From positions 3,906,001 to 3,970,000 of the forward strand of contig NZ_CP126238.1 in assembly GCF_044792555.1 (NCBI RefSeq): a stretch of 64,000 nucleotides of DNA, given 5' to 3'. Numbering within the stretch: position 1 is the stretch's first letter; each line of letters begins with the position of its first letter. The DNA is from Alicycliphilus denitrificans_A. Its GTDB lineage: Bacteria > Pseudomonadota > Gammaproteobacteria > Burkholderiales > Burkholderiaceae_C. A model generated the notes under the pieces. The model saw nothing but the letters and a program-made list of their open reading frames with translations, was not told where the DNA came from and made no database searches. Shown in pieces: positions 42,480 to 50,809 of the stretch. A program made the position numbers and the translations under genes.

Positions 42480-44012
42480 CTATAGCGCCTTGCGCAGGTT
42501 GGCCGGTGCGATCTTCAGCGCCTCGCGGTACTTGGCCACGGTGCGGCGCGCGCACTCTATGCCCTGCTCCTTGAGCATTTCGGCGATCTGGTTGTCCGAC
42601 AGCGGCTTGTGCGGGTCTTCTGCGGCCACGAACTGCTTGATGAGCGCGCGCACCGCGGTGCTGGACGCGTTGCCACCGGTTTCGGTGCCCAGGCCCGAGC
42701 CGAAGAAATACTTGAGCTCGAACGTGCCCTGGGGCGTGCCCATGTACTTGGCGCTGGTCACGCGGCTGATGGTGGACTCGTGCAGGCCCAGTTCGTCGGC
42801 GATCTCACGCAGCACCAGCGGGCGCATGGCCAGCTCGCCGTGCACGAAGAAGTTCTTTTGCCGCTCCACGATGGCGCGCGACACGCGCAGGATGGTGTCA
42901 AAGCGCTGCTGGATGTTCTTGATGAACCAGCGCGCCTCCTGCAGCCGGGTCTGCAGCGCCTGGTGGCCCTCGCCTTTGCTGCCGCCGCGCAGGGCGCTGG
43001 CGTAGATGTCGTGCACGCGCAGGCGCGGCATGACATCGGGGTTGAGCTGCACGCTGAAGGTCTGCTGCGCGCCGCGCCCGGTTTTCTTCACGATCACGTC
43101 GGGCACGATGACGTTGCGCTCCACGTCGGCAAAGCGCCGGCCGGGGCGCGGCTCCAGCCGCGTGATCAGCGCCATGGCGCTGCGCGTGTCATCCTCGCTG
43201 CTGCCGCAGGCCTGGGCCAGGCGGCGCAGGTCGCGCCGCGCCAGCAGGTCCAGCGGCTGGCGGCAGATGCACAGCGCGGCCTGCACCACGGCCGGATCGC
43301 CCTCCTCGCACTGATTCATGGCGTGCAGCTGCAGCGTCAAGCATTCGGCCAGGTCGCGTGCGCCCACGCCTGCCGGCTCCAGGCTTTGCAGCAGGCCCAG
43401 GGCGACGGTGAAGCGGTGCACCAGCTCCTCAAGCTGCGCCGGGTCATCCACCCCGGCCAGGCTGATGGCCAGGGACTCCAGCGATTCATCCAGGTAGCCA
43501 TCGTCGTTCAGCGACTCGATGAGAAAACGCAGCGCCGCCCTGTCCAGCTCGGACAGGCGCAGCGCCAGCGCCTGGCGGTGCAGGAAGTCGGTCAGGGACT
43601 CGTGGCTGCGCGCCAGCTCGGTAGCATCGGCCTCCTCGCCGTCGCCGCTGCCGCCGTTGCGCAGCATGCCATCCCCCCCCCATTCCCCGTCTTCTGTGGC
43701 CGCGTCCATGCTGCCGTCGCCCTCCCAGTCGCTGGGGCTGGTAACGGCGGGCATTTCAGCATCATTTTCGGCATCAACGCTTGCTGCATCTGCGCCAGTA
43801 GCTTCTGAATATGTAGCACCACCGGCCGGATACTGCTCGGGCTCCTGCGGCCCCTCCTCGGAAGCCCGCTCCAGGAACGGGTTGTCATCGAGCATCTGCT
43901 CGACCTCCTGGGCCAGCTCCAGCGTGGACAGCTGCAGCAGGCGAATCGACTGCTGCAGCTGCGGCGTAAGCGCCAGGTGCTGCGAGACGCGCAGTGACAG
44001 ATTCGGCTTCAT
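42480..44012 (-). CDS. rpoN: RNA polymerase sigma-54 factor
   Basis: A 510-residue sigma-54. Region I starts MKPNLSLRVSQHLALTPQLQ; the acidic region II is long (about 55-125); region III has the core-binding and DNA-binding parts (HESTISRVTSAKYMGTPQGT) and the RpoN box ARRTVAKYRE near the C-terminus. The ATG at 44012 was chosen. It is downstream of lptB (46 bp). In region II the stretch YSEATGADAASVDAENDAE is encoded by a palindromic repeat. A promoter of its class lies 1.2 kb away, before the PEP-CTERM gene. Confidence 0.97.
   Translation of the reverse strand: MKPNLSLRVSQHLALTPQLQQSIRLLQLSTLELAQEVEQMLDDNPFLERASEEGPQEPEQYPAGGATYSEATGADAASVDAENDAEMPAVTSPSDWEGDGSMDAATEDGEWGGDGMLRNGGSGDGEEADATELARSHESLTDFLHRQALALRLSELDRAALRFLIESLNDDGYLDESLESLAISLAGVDDPAQLEELVHRFTVALGLLQSLEPAGVGARDLAECLTLQLHAMNQCEEGDPAVVQAALCICRQPLDLLARRDLRRLAQACGSSEDDTRSAMALITRLEPRPGRRFADVERNVIVPDVIVKKTGRGAQQTFSVQLNPDVMPRLRVHDIYASALRGGSKGEGHQALQTRLQEARWFIKNIQQRFDTILRVSRAIVERQKNFFVHGELAMRPLVLREIADELGLHESTISRVTSAKYMGTPQGTFELKYFFGSGLGTETGGNASSTAVRALIKQFVAAEDPHKPLSDNQIAEMLKEQGIECARRTVAKYREALKIAPANLRKAL
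43757..43810 (-). repeat. dispersed palindromic element inside rpoN region II, copy 7
   Basis: On the minus strand AGCT (43803-43800), GGCGC, AAGCGTT at offsets 18-24, GCC at 28-30 and TGA at 36-38 match the consensus register exactly. In frame with rpoN, no stop codon. Confidence 0.65.
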
Positions 44013-44058
44013 GGCCTGGCGTCCACCGATTGCCTTGGGCCGCGCACCTGCATCACGC

Positions 44059-44859
44059 TCACATGCGGAAATGCTCGCCCAGGTACACCCGGCGCACTTC
44101 CGCGTTGTCCACGATGTCCGACGGCGTGCCCTGCGCGAGCACGCGGCCATCGCTGATGATGAAGGCATGGTCGCAGATGCCTAGGGTCTCGCGCACGTTG
44201 TGGTCGGTGATCAGCACGCCTATGCCGCGCTCCTTCAGGAAGCCGATGATGCGCTGGATCTCGATCACGGCAATCGGGTCGATGCCGGCAAAGGGCTCGT
44301 CCAGCAGGATGAAGCGCGGCTGCGTGGCCAGGGCACGGGCAATCTCCACGCGCCGGCGCTCGCCGCCCGACAGCGCCAGCGCCGGCGACTGGCGCAGATG
44401 CTCCACGCGTAGCTCCTGCAGCAGGCCGGTAAGCTGGCGCTCGATCTCGGCGCGCGCCAGCGGCCGGCCGGCCTCGTCGGTCTGCAGCTCCAGCACCGCG
44501 CGCACGTTGTCTTCGACGTTGAGCTTGCGAAAGATCGACGCTTCCTGCGGCAGGTACGACAGCCCCAGGCGCGAGCGCCGGTGTATGGGCATGTTGGCCA
44601 CCGACCGGCCATCGATGCGGATGTCGCCGCCGTCGCTGCGCACCAGGCCCACGATCATGTAGAAAGAGGTGGTCTTGCCCGCGCCATTGGGGCCGAGCAG
44701 GCCCACCACCTCGCCCTTTTGCACCACCAGGGACACGTCCTTGACCACCTTGCGGCTGCCGTAGGACTTTTGCAGGTGCAGCGCCTCCAGCCGGCTGGCA
44801 CCGCTGGCCGGGTCATGCGCTGCGCCAGCGGCGCCTGCCCCGCTCACCACGGCGCTCAC
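44059..44859 (-). CDS. lptB: LPS export ABC transporter ATPase LptB
   Basis: A 266-residue ATPase powering LptBFGC. Motifs: Walker A GPNGAGKT, the LptB-typical LPQEASIFRKL, signature LSGGERRRVEIARALA, Walker B FILLDEPFAGIDP and switch LITDHNVRETL. The N-terminal ~20 residues are a non-conserved Ala/Gly extension. The start is GTG at 44859, overlapping the lptA stop as GTGA. Confidence 0.95.
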   Translation of the reverse strand: MSAVVSGAGAAGAAHDPASGASRLEALHLQKSYGSRKVVKDVSLVVQKGEVVGLLGPNGAGKTTSFYMIVGLVRSDGGDIRIDGRSVANMPIHRRSRLGLSYLPQEASIFRKLNVEDNVRAVLELQTDEAGRPLARAEIERQLTGLLQELRVEHLRQSPALALSGGERRRVEIARALATQPRFILLDEPFAGIDPIAVIEIQRIIGFLKERGIGVLITDHNVRETLGICDHAFIISDGRVLAQGTPSDIVDNAEVRRVYLGEHFRM

Positions 44860-45500
44860 TTGCCGTCACCCAGGCGGGGCGCGGGGCGCAGCGCCGGCGG
44901 CGCACTGCCCGCGGGCGTTGCCACGCTCCCCGCGGCCGGCTCCTTGGGCCCCAGCACGGCACGCACGCGGCCGCCTGACGCGCCCGCGTTGGCAGCGCCC
45001 GGCGCGGCCTTTTGCCCGTCCACGGTGAACACATCGGTGACGTTGTTGTAGACGATGAGCGCGCCCATCAGCTCGTCGGTGAGTGTGGCCTCGCGGTAGC
45101 GGCGCAGCTCGGCACGGCGTATGAGCTTGACGATGTCGCTGCGGCCGTCGTATTCGATGACCTCGCTCTCGCCCTCCACGAACTCATCCACCCCTCCGGG
45201 CGGCGTGTCGCGCTTCTGGCGGAAGAAGGCGCGCTTGCCGGGCTCGGCCGTCACCACGCCGTGCTGGTAGCCCTCAGGATCCTGACGCACCTCCAGCTGC
45301 GCGCCGCGCAGCACGATGCTGCCCTTGGTCATGACCACATGGCCGGTGAACACGCTGGTCTGCTTGAGCTCGTCGTGGCGCAGCGCATCGGCCTCGATGT
45401 TCATGGGCTTGCCGCGGTCGGCCTTCTCAGCCTGCGCGACAGGCAGGAAGGCCAGGGCCAGGACGCCAAACAGCAGGAGGGAGGGCAGTCTGATTTTCAT
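44856..45500 (-). CDS. lptA: LPS transport periplasmic protein LptA
   Basis: A 214-residue exported protein: signal peptide 1-24 (ending PVAQA), then the OstA-type repeats KPMNIEADALRHDELKQTSV and GHVVMTKGSIVLRGAQLEVR. It bridges LPS across the periplasm. The C-terminal ~40 residues are a Pro/Ala-rich tail. No lptC or kdsC is upstream; the preceding gene is dsbA, separated by a terminator. Confidence 0.93.
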   Translation of the reverse strand: MKIRLPSLLLFGVLALAFLPVAQAEKADRGKPMNIEADALRHDELKQTSVFTGHVVMTKGSIVLRGAQLEVRQDPEGYQHGVVTAEPGKRAFFRQKRDTPPGGVDEFVEGESEVIEYDGRSDIVKLIRRAELRRYREATLTDELMGALIVYNNVTDVFTVDGQKAAPGAANAGASGGRVRAVLGPKEPAAGSVATPAGSAPPALRPAPRLGDGK

Positions 45501-45567
45501 AGGGCACGATTCTTGCGGTCATTGTACTGATCGCCTTGGCCACCCTGCGCCGCACCGGTACAGGAGC

Positions 45568-45597
45568 AAAAAAAAGCGCGCTCCAGGCGCGCTTTGG
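45568..45597 (-). terminator. rho-independent terminator after dsbA
   Basis: AAAGCGCGC (45573-45581) pairs with GCGCGCTTT (45587-45595); the minus-strand RNA continues into eight T (the A run at 45568-45575). It separates argS-SPOR-dsbA from lptA-lptB-rpoN. Confidence 0.92.
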
Positions 45598-45613
45598 CGT
45601 GTGGCACAGCCTC

Positions 45614-46249
45614 TCAGCCCTTGCGCACCTGCGCCGCAAGCTGCTCCACCAGGCGCAGCATATTGTCCGTGCTGCCGGCCATGGTGCCATCGACGTAGTA
45701 GCGCCCGGCCACGCCCATGGAGGGCACCCCCTCCACATCGTAGGCCTGCTGCAGCTGCGTAGCCTTGCGTATCTGGTTGGCGACGCCGAAGGAGTTGTAC
45801 ATCTCCTTGAACTTGGCCTGGTCCAGGCCCGGCTGCATGCCGGCCCAGGCCAGCACCTGCGCGTCCTCCTGCAGGGGCTTGCGCTCCACATGCACGTAGC
45901 GGAACGCCTGGGCGTGCAGCGGCTCCAGTTTGCCCAGGCCTTCGAGCGTGTAGTAGAGCTTTTGCATGGGCACGGTCTTGGCATTGAAATTCACCGGCAC
46001 ACGATGCAGGACGATGTCCTTGGGCGCCGTCTTGAGCCAGGCGTTGAGCGCGGGCTCGAACGAATTGCAGTGCGGGCAGAAGTAGCCAAAGAACTCGACC
46101 ACCTCGATCTTGCCGGCCGGTGCCTCTGTGGCCACCGGCTTGGCCAGCTTGCGGTAATCCTTGCCTTCGCGCGGCTGAGCCCGTGCGGGCAGGGCCAGGG
46201 CCCCCGCCGTCAGGGCGGCAGCAGAGAGGGAAAACTCACGGCGTTTCAT
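45614..46249 (-). CDS. dsbA: thiol:disulfide interchange protein DsbA
   Basis: A 211-residue periplasmic oxidase. Signal peptide 1-24 (LPARA cleavage), thioredoxin fold with the active site FFGYFCPHCNSF (Cys at about 58 and 61) and the cis-Pro loop GVPSMGVAGRYYVDG. The histidine between the two cysteines is typical of strongly oxidising DsbA. It follows the SPOR-domain gene on the same strand. Confidence 0.94.
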   Translation of the reverse strand: MKRREFSLSAAALTAGALALPARAQPREGKDYRKLAKPVATEAPAGKIEVVEFFGYFCPHCNSFEPALNAWLKTAPKDIVLHRVPVNFNAKTVPMQKLYYTLEGLGKLEPLHAQAFRYVHVERKPLQEDAQVLAWAGMQPGLDQAKFKEMYNSFGVANQIRKATQLQQAYDVEGVPSMGVAGRYYVDGTMAGSTDNMLRLVEQLAAQVRKG

Positions 46250-46308
46250 GGTTCTTGAATACTCCTAAGACGGTATGGAAGCTTGTGAGCCGGTGCAGGG
46301 ATAAAAGT

Positions 46309-46953
46309 TCAGCGCTGCACTCGCACCAGCGTCGAGTCGACGCCCGCGCCAGCGAGCTTTTCCTTCAGCGATTCGGCATCGTCACGCTTGGTAAATGGGC
46401 CGACGCGCACACGGAACACCGTGCGGCCATTGGCCTCGCGCTCGCTCACACGCGCCTCCCAGCCCAGCATGGCAAGCTTGGCGCGCTGCGCATCGGCATC
46501 CTGCTGAGAGCGAAAGGCGCCGGCCTGCACGAAGTATTCGAACGGCTCCGCACCCACCTCGGGCGCGGCCTTGGACTTGGCGCGCGCCAGATCGCCCAGC
46601 GGATCGGCCGATGGCTGCACCGCCTCGGGCCGGGCGGCCGTCGTGCGCGCTGCCGGCGCGGGCGCCTCTGGCGTGGCCACGGCCGCCGGCGGCGTTACGG
46701 CCGCCCCCTCGGGCGCAGGCGCCGGCGTGACGGGCCGCGCCGGGTTCTTGCCATACAGCGGTGCGTTCGGGTCCCAATTCTTGTTGCGCTTGGCCTCGTC
46801 GGCGTCCTGCTCGGGTGCGCGCACGCCGTTCTTGTTCAGGAAGGGCACGGGCACCTTGGTCACATAGATGGCCACGGCCAGCGCGCCACCCAGCCCAACG
46901 AGCACCCCGAGGATGAAGCCCACGCCGGTGCTGCCACGTTGCTGTTTCTTCAT
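46309..46953 (-). CDS. SPOR-domain protein (FtsN-like)
   Basis: A 214-residue single-pass membrane protein. Helix at about 10-32 (GFILGVLVGLGGALAVAIYV), a Pro/Ala-rich periplasmic linker (about 60-130), and a C-terminal SPOR domain (about 137-214; FEYFVQAGAFRSQQDADAQR, RVRVGPFTKRDDAE) that binds denuded peptidoglycan at the septum. The order argS-SPOR-dsbA supports an FtsN-type role. Confidence 0.9.
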   Translation of the reverse strand: MKKQQRGSTGVGFILGVLVGLGGALAVAIYVTKVPVPFLNKNGVRAPEQDADEAKRNKNWDPNAPLYGKNPARPVTPAPAPEGAAVTPPAAVATPEAPAPAARTTAARPEAVQPSADPLGDLARAKSKAAPEVGAEPFEYFVQAGAFRSQQDADAQRAKLAMLGWEARVSEREANGRTVFRVRVGPFTKRDDAESLKEKLAGAGVDSTLVRVQR

Positions 46954-46964
46954 ATGAGGATCAC

Positions 46965-48644
46965 CTACATTCTGGCGGGCGCTGACACGCCCAGCACCGC
47001 CAGGCCATTGTGCAATACCTGGGCCGTGGCAGCGACCAGGGCCAGGCGGGCCAGCTTGACCGGCTCATCATCCACCAGGATGCGTTCGGCGTCGTAGTAA
47101 CTGTGATAGGCGGCGGCCAGCTCGCGCAGGTAGAAGCTCACATCATGGGGCGCATTGCCCGTGGCCGCGGCGGTGAGCATCTCGGGGTACTTGGCCAGGA
47201 GCAGCATCAGTGCCTGGGCCTGCTCGCCTTGCAGGGGCGACAGGTCCACGTCCTGCAGGGCAGCCAGGTCATAGTGCTCGTTCCAGCCGCGCAACACCGA
47301 GCAGATGCGTGCGTGGGCATACTGCACGTAGTACACCGGGTTGTCATTGTTCTGCGCCACGGCCAGGTCCACGTCGAAGGTGTACTCGGTATCGGGCTTG
47401 CGGCTGAGCAGGAAGAAGCGCACGGCATCCTTGCTGGTCCACTCGATCAGGTCGCGCAGCGTGACGTAGCTGCCGGCACGCTTGCTGATCTTGACCTCCT
47501 GGCCGCCACGCACCACGCGCACCATGGTGTGCAGCACATAGTCTGGATAGCCCTCGGGAATGCCCACATCCGCCGCCTGCAGGCCGGCGCGCACGCGGGC
47601 GATGGTGCCATGGTGGTCCGTGCCCTGGATGTTCACCACCTTGGTGTAGCCGCGCTGCCACTTCTGGATGTGGTAGGCCACGTCGGGCACGAAATAGGTG
47701 TAGCCGCCGTCGCTCTTGCGCATGACGCGGTCCTTGTCGTCACCGTAGTCGGTGGACCTGAGCCACAGCGCACCGTCCTGCTCGTAGGTCTTGCCGTTGG
47801 CGATCAAGCGCTGCACCGTGGCCTCGACATGGCCGTTGGTGTAGAGGCTCGATTCCAGGTAGTACTCGTCGAACTTGAGCGCGAAGGCCTGCAGGTCCTT
47901 GTCCTGCTCGTTGCGCAGGTAGGCCACGGCAAACTGGCGCACGTTGTCGTAGTCGCTCACATCGCCATTGGCGGTGAACTCGCGGTCGTCGGCCTTGACG
48001 CTGGCGCGGGCCACAAAGGCGTCGGCAATGTCCTGGATGTAGTCGCCGTTGTAGGCGGCCTCGGGCCAGGCGGCATCGCCCGGCTTCACGCCCTGGGCAC
48101 GCAGCTGCGTGCTTTTGGTCAGGGTGTCGATCTGCACCCCGGCGTCGTTGTAATAGAACTCGCGGTGCACGCTCCAGCCCTGGGTGGCATAGAGATTGCA
48201 GATCGCATCCCCGAGCGCCGCCTGGCGACCATGGCCCACATGCAACGGCCCCGTGGGGTTGGCGGAGACAAATTCCACCAGGATTTTTTCGCCGCGCGCG
48301 GCCTGCAAGCCAAAGCGCTCGCCTTGCCTGAGCACCTCGCGCACCACCTGCTGCTTGGCTGCCGGCTTCAGGCGGATGTTCAAAAAACCGGGGCCGGCGA
48401 TCTCGATGGCGGCCACCCATTGCTGAAATGCGGGTGTCGCCAGCAGCGCGGCTTGCAGTTGCTCGCCCAGGGCGCGCGGGTTGGCTTTGAGCGGCTTGGC
48501 CAGTTGCATGGCGGCCGTGCAGGCCAGGTCGCCATGGGCGGCAAGCTTGGGGTTTTCAAAGGCGGCGCGAACGCCCGCGCCTGGGGAGAGTTTTTCCAGC
48601 TCGCCGGCCAGCGCCGCGAGCAATTCCTGTTTGACGGAGAGCAT
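46965..48644 (-). CDS. argS: arginyl-tRNA synthetase
   Basis: A 559-residue class I synthetase. The HIGH motif is PTGPLHVGHGRQAALGD (about 131-147), and the KMSKS-like loop is VKISKRAGSYVTLRDL. The C-terminal DALR anticodon domain is present. It begins the argS-SPOR-dsbA operon. Confidence 0.97.
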   Translation of the reverse strand: MLSVKQELLAALAGELEKLSPGAGVRAAFENPKLAAHGDLACTAAMQLAKPLKANPRALGEQLQAALLATPAFQQWVAAIEIAGPGFLNIRLKPAAKQQVVREVLRQGERFGLQAARGEKILVEFVSANPTGPLHVGHGRQAALGDAICNLYATQGWSVHREFYYNDAGVQIDTLTKSTQLRAQGVKPGDAAWPEAAYNGDYIQDIADAFVARASVKADDREFTANGDVSDYDNVRQFAVAYLRNEQDKDLQAFALKFDEYYLESSLYTNGHVEATVQRLIANGKTYEQDGALWLRSTDYGDDKDRVMRKSDGGYTYFVPDVAYHIQKWQRGYTKVVNIQGTDHHGTIARVRAGLQAADVGIPEGYPDYVLHTMVRVVRGGQEVKISKRAGSYVTLRDLIEWTSKDAVRFFLLSRKPDTEYTFDVDLAVAQNNDNPVYYVQYAHARICSVLRGWNEHYDLAALQDVDLSPLQGEQAQALMLLLAKYPEMLTAAATGNAPHDVSFYLRELAAAYHSYYDAERILVDDEPVKLARLALVAATAQVLHNGLAVLGVSAPARM

Positions 48645-48767
48645 GGGTGCGAATTCTACGGGTCACCCCGGTCATCGCAGTGTGCGGTCCCACCGTTATG
48701 CTGGGCGACCCGCATGGCATTGCACGCTCGGCGGGCATTTCACCATTCCTTTTTGCAGGAGCACTCC

Positions 48768-49103
48768 ATGAAGAAACTGCTTTCCCTGTTGGCCATTGCC
48801 GGCTTGGCCCTCTCGTTCACGGCACAGGCTGCCGATGCCCCGGCGGCCGGCGCAGCGGCGCCAGCCAAGGCTCCCACGGCCCAGCAAAGCAGGATGAAGA
48901 CCTGCAACGCCGATGCCGGCAACAAGAACCTCAAGGGTGACGAGCGCAAGGCCTTCATGAAGGAGTGCCTGTCCGCCGACAAGCAGGCCAAGCAGCAGGA
49001 CAAGATGAAGTCCTGCAACGCCGAAGCCGGCAGCAAGAACCTCAAGGGCGACGCGCGCAAGGCCTTCATGAAGGAGTGCCTGAGCAACAAGCCGGCCGGC
49101 TGA
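48768..49103 (+). CDS. psiF: PsiF-repeat exported protein
   Basis: A 111-residue periplasmic protein. Signal peptide 1-22 (FTAQA cleavage), then two PsiF repeats (about 45-68 and 80-103) each reading MK-C-NA-AG-KNLKGD-RKAFMKECL. E. coli PsiF is phosphate-starvation inducible; its role is unknown. The two repeats are also close at the DNA level (about 85 bp), indicating recent duplication or conversion. GCAGGAG precedes the ATG. Divergent from argS. Confidence 0.88.
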   Translation: MKKLLSLLAIAGLALSFTAQAADAPAAGAAAPAKAPTAQQSRMKTCNADAGNKNLKGDERKAFMKECLSADKQAKQQDKMKSCNAEAGSKNLKGDARKAFMKECLSNKPAG

Positions 49104-49124
49104 GCCACCGGCGCATCTGCGGCG

Positions 49125-49156
49125 CCCCGCAACGCCGCCCGGCCTGCGGGGTTTTT
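49125..49156 (+). terminator. rho-independent terminator of psiF
   Basis: CCCCGCA (49125-49131) pairs with TGCGGGG (49145-49151), followed by TTTTT (49152-49156). Confidence 0.85.
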
Positions 49157-49166
49157 CTTGGGGCGC

Positions 49167-49622
49167 TCAGCGCGTCCCGACGCCGCGGGCGAGAAACACC
49201 GCCAACAGCACGACGATGATCATCAGATGCGAGGCCCACATCTCCAGGCGTCGGGCGGCGCGCAGCTCCTGCCCCTGCGGCAGCTCGCCCCCCGCGACGA
49301 GCTCGCGACGCCAGCGACGATAACGCTGCCCGGCCACGGCCGCCAGCGCCAGCATCAGCACCAGCAGCGTCAACTTGGCATGCAGCAGCGGCTGCCCCCA
49401 ATACCAGTCTAGCCCCTTGATGCCCCACCAGGTGCGCGCCAATCCCGTCGCCAGCACGATGGCGCCCGAAACCAGCGTCAGCAGGTTCAGCCGCACCAGG
49501 CGCCGCACCGCGGCGGGGTTGATCCAGTCCTGGCGGCACAGCGCGGTCTCGCTGGTCATGAAAGTGGCCAGCATCAGGAAGGCCATGATGTGGGCAAAGG
49601 CCAGCAGGGCTTCGGTCGTCAC
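49167..49622 (-). CDS. DUF2214-family inner membrane protein
   Basis: A 151-residue protein with four hydrophobic segments (about 8-28, 45-65, 78-100, 128-148) and the family block FMTSETALCRQDWINPAAVR. The start is GTG at 49622, preceded by AAGGAG. Function unknown. It is the gene after the LysR regulator on this strand. Confidence 0.8.
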   Translation of the reverse strand: MTTEALLAFAHIMAFLMLATFMTSETALCRQDWINPAAVRRLVRLNLLTLVSGAIVLATGLARTWWGIKGLDWYWGQPLLHAKLTLLVLMLALAAVAGQRYRRWRRELVAGGELPQGQELRAARRLEMWASHLMIIVVLLAVFLARGVGTR

Positions 49623-49644
49623 GGTGGGGGCTCCTTGTAGTCGG

Positions 49645-50580
49645 TCAGTGATCGGGGGCGCGGCCCCAGAATTCGGGCTGGGCGTAATGGTGCCTGAGGT
49701 ATTCCATCCACAGGCGCACGCGCAGCGGCAGGTGCTTGCGCTGGGGGAATACCAGGTAGATGCCGTTGGGCGGCGCGGCGAAGGCCTCCAGCACCGGCAC
49801 CAGGCGGCCGGCGGCGATTTCCGACTCCACCTCCCAGGTGCTGCGCCAGGCAATGCCCCAGCCGCCCAGACACCAGTCGTGCAGCACCTGGCCGTCGGAG
49901 CAGTCCAGCGGCCCGCCGGGCTTGACGTAGATCACCTCCAGGCCGCCGCCATCGGCATGCGGCACGCGAAAGGCCCAGCCGCGGGTCTGCGAGGCGTCGC
50001 TGGACAGCGTCAGGCAGTCGTGCTGCGCCAGCTCGCCCGGGTGGCGTGGCGTGCCCCGGCGCGCCAGGTATTGCGGCGTGGCCACGCACAGGCGGCGGTT
50101 GTCGGCCATGCGCACGCTGACCAGGGACGAGTCGGGCAGGTCGCCCACGCGCACGGCGCAGTCATAGCCCTCGCCGGCCAGGTCCACCACGCGGTCGGAG
50201 AGGTTCAGCGACACCGTCACCTCGGGGTGACGATCACGAAAACGCGGCACCAGCGGCGCCACATGGCGCCGGCCGAAGCCCGCCGGCGCGGTAATGCGCA
50301 AATGGCCCGTGGCCTTGATGCCACCGGCCGAGACGCTGGCCTCGGCATTGGCCACGTCGGCCAGCAGGCGCTGGCAGTCCTCCAGAAAGGCACTGCCCTC
50401 ATGCGTCAGCGTGATGCGCCGCGTGGTGCGCACCAGCAGCTTCACGCCCAGGTGCTCCTCCAGCGCGTCCAGGCGCCGCCCCATGATGGCCGGCGCCACG
50501 CCCTCGGCACGCGCCGCGGCCGTGAGGCTGCCCTTGGTGGCCACCGAGACAAACGACTCGAAGACTTTGAGTTTATCCAT
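49645..50580 (-). CDS. LysR-family transcriptional regulator
   Basis: A 311-residue regulator: N-terminal winged helix-turn-helix (about 1-60; ESFVSVATKGSLTAAARAEG) and a LysR substrate-binding domain (about 90-295; HLRITAPAGFGRRHVAPLVP). Divergent from glcB by 229 bp, the usual layout for regulation of the neighbour. The effector is unknown, perhaps a glyoxylate-pathway metabolite. Confidence 0.92.
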   Translation of the reverse strand: MDKLKVFESFVSVATKGSLTAAARAEGVAPAIMGRRLDALEEHLGVKLLVRTTRRITLTHEGSAFLEDCQRLLADVANAEASVSAGGIKATGHLRITAPAGFGRRHVAPLVPRFRDRHPEVTVSLNLSDRVVDLAGEGYDCAVRVGDLPDSSLVSVRMADNRRLCVATPQYLARRGTPRHPGELAQHDCLTLSSDASQTRGWAFRVPHADGGGLEVIYVKPGGPLDCSDGQVLHDWCLGGWGIAWRSTWEVESEIAAGRLVPVLEAFAAPPNGIYLVFPQRKHLPLRVRLWMEYLRHHYAQPEFWGRAPDH

Positions 50581-50680
50581 GAAAACAGCCTCAAACGCTT
50601 ACGCAGAAAACGTTAAAAGCTCACTTTTTTGATGACACATCCAGGGCACATGCCGCGCAGACGACGAATTACCGGGCTCA

Positions 50681-50741
50681 TTTTTGCAAAAAAGTCATTG
50701 GTTTAGAAATATTTTCCCTGTTTATATGCGGAAATATTTCC
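50681..50741. promoter_or_regulatory. putative glcB promoter with three palindromes
   Basis: A TTTTTGCAAAAA palindrome (50681-50692) precedes a plausible promoter, TTGGTT (50698-50703), 17 bp, TTTATA (50721-50726). GAAATATTTTCC (50706-50717) lies in the spacer and its partner GGAAATATTTCC, a perfect palindrome (50730-50741), lies just after the -10; their centres are 24 bp apart. That is the layout of a repressor operator pair. The TTTGCAAA core recalls RamB/ScfR-type sites (tentative). Confidence 0.5.
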
Positions 50742-50809
50742 AATACAGTGAGCCCCAGACTCCTCATGGAGGGTGACGGCTTTGTTTTTTGATCTTGCGA
50801 GAGGCTCAC

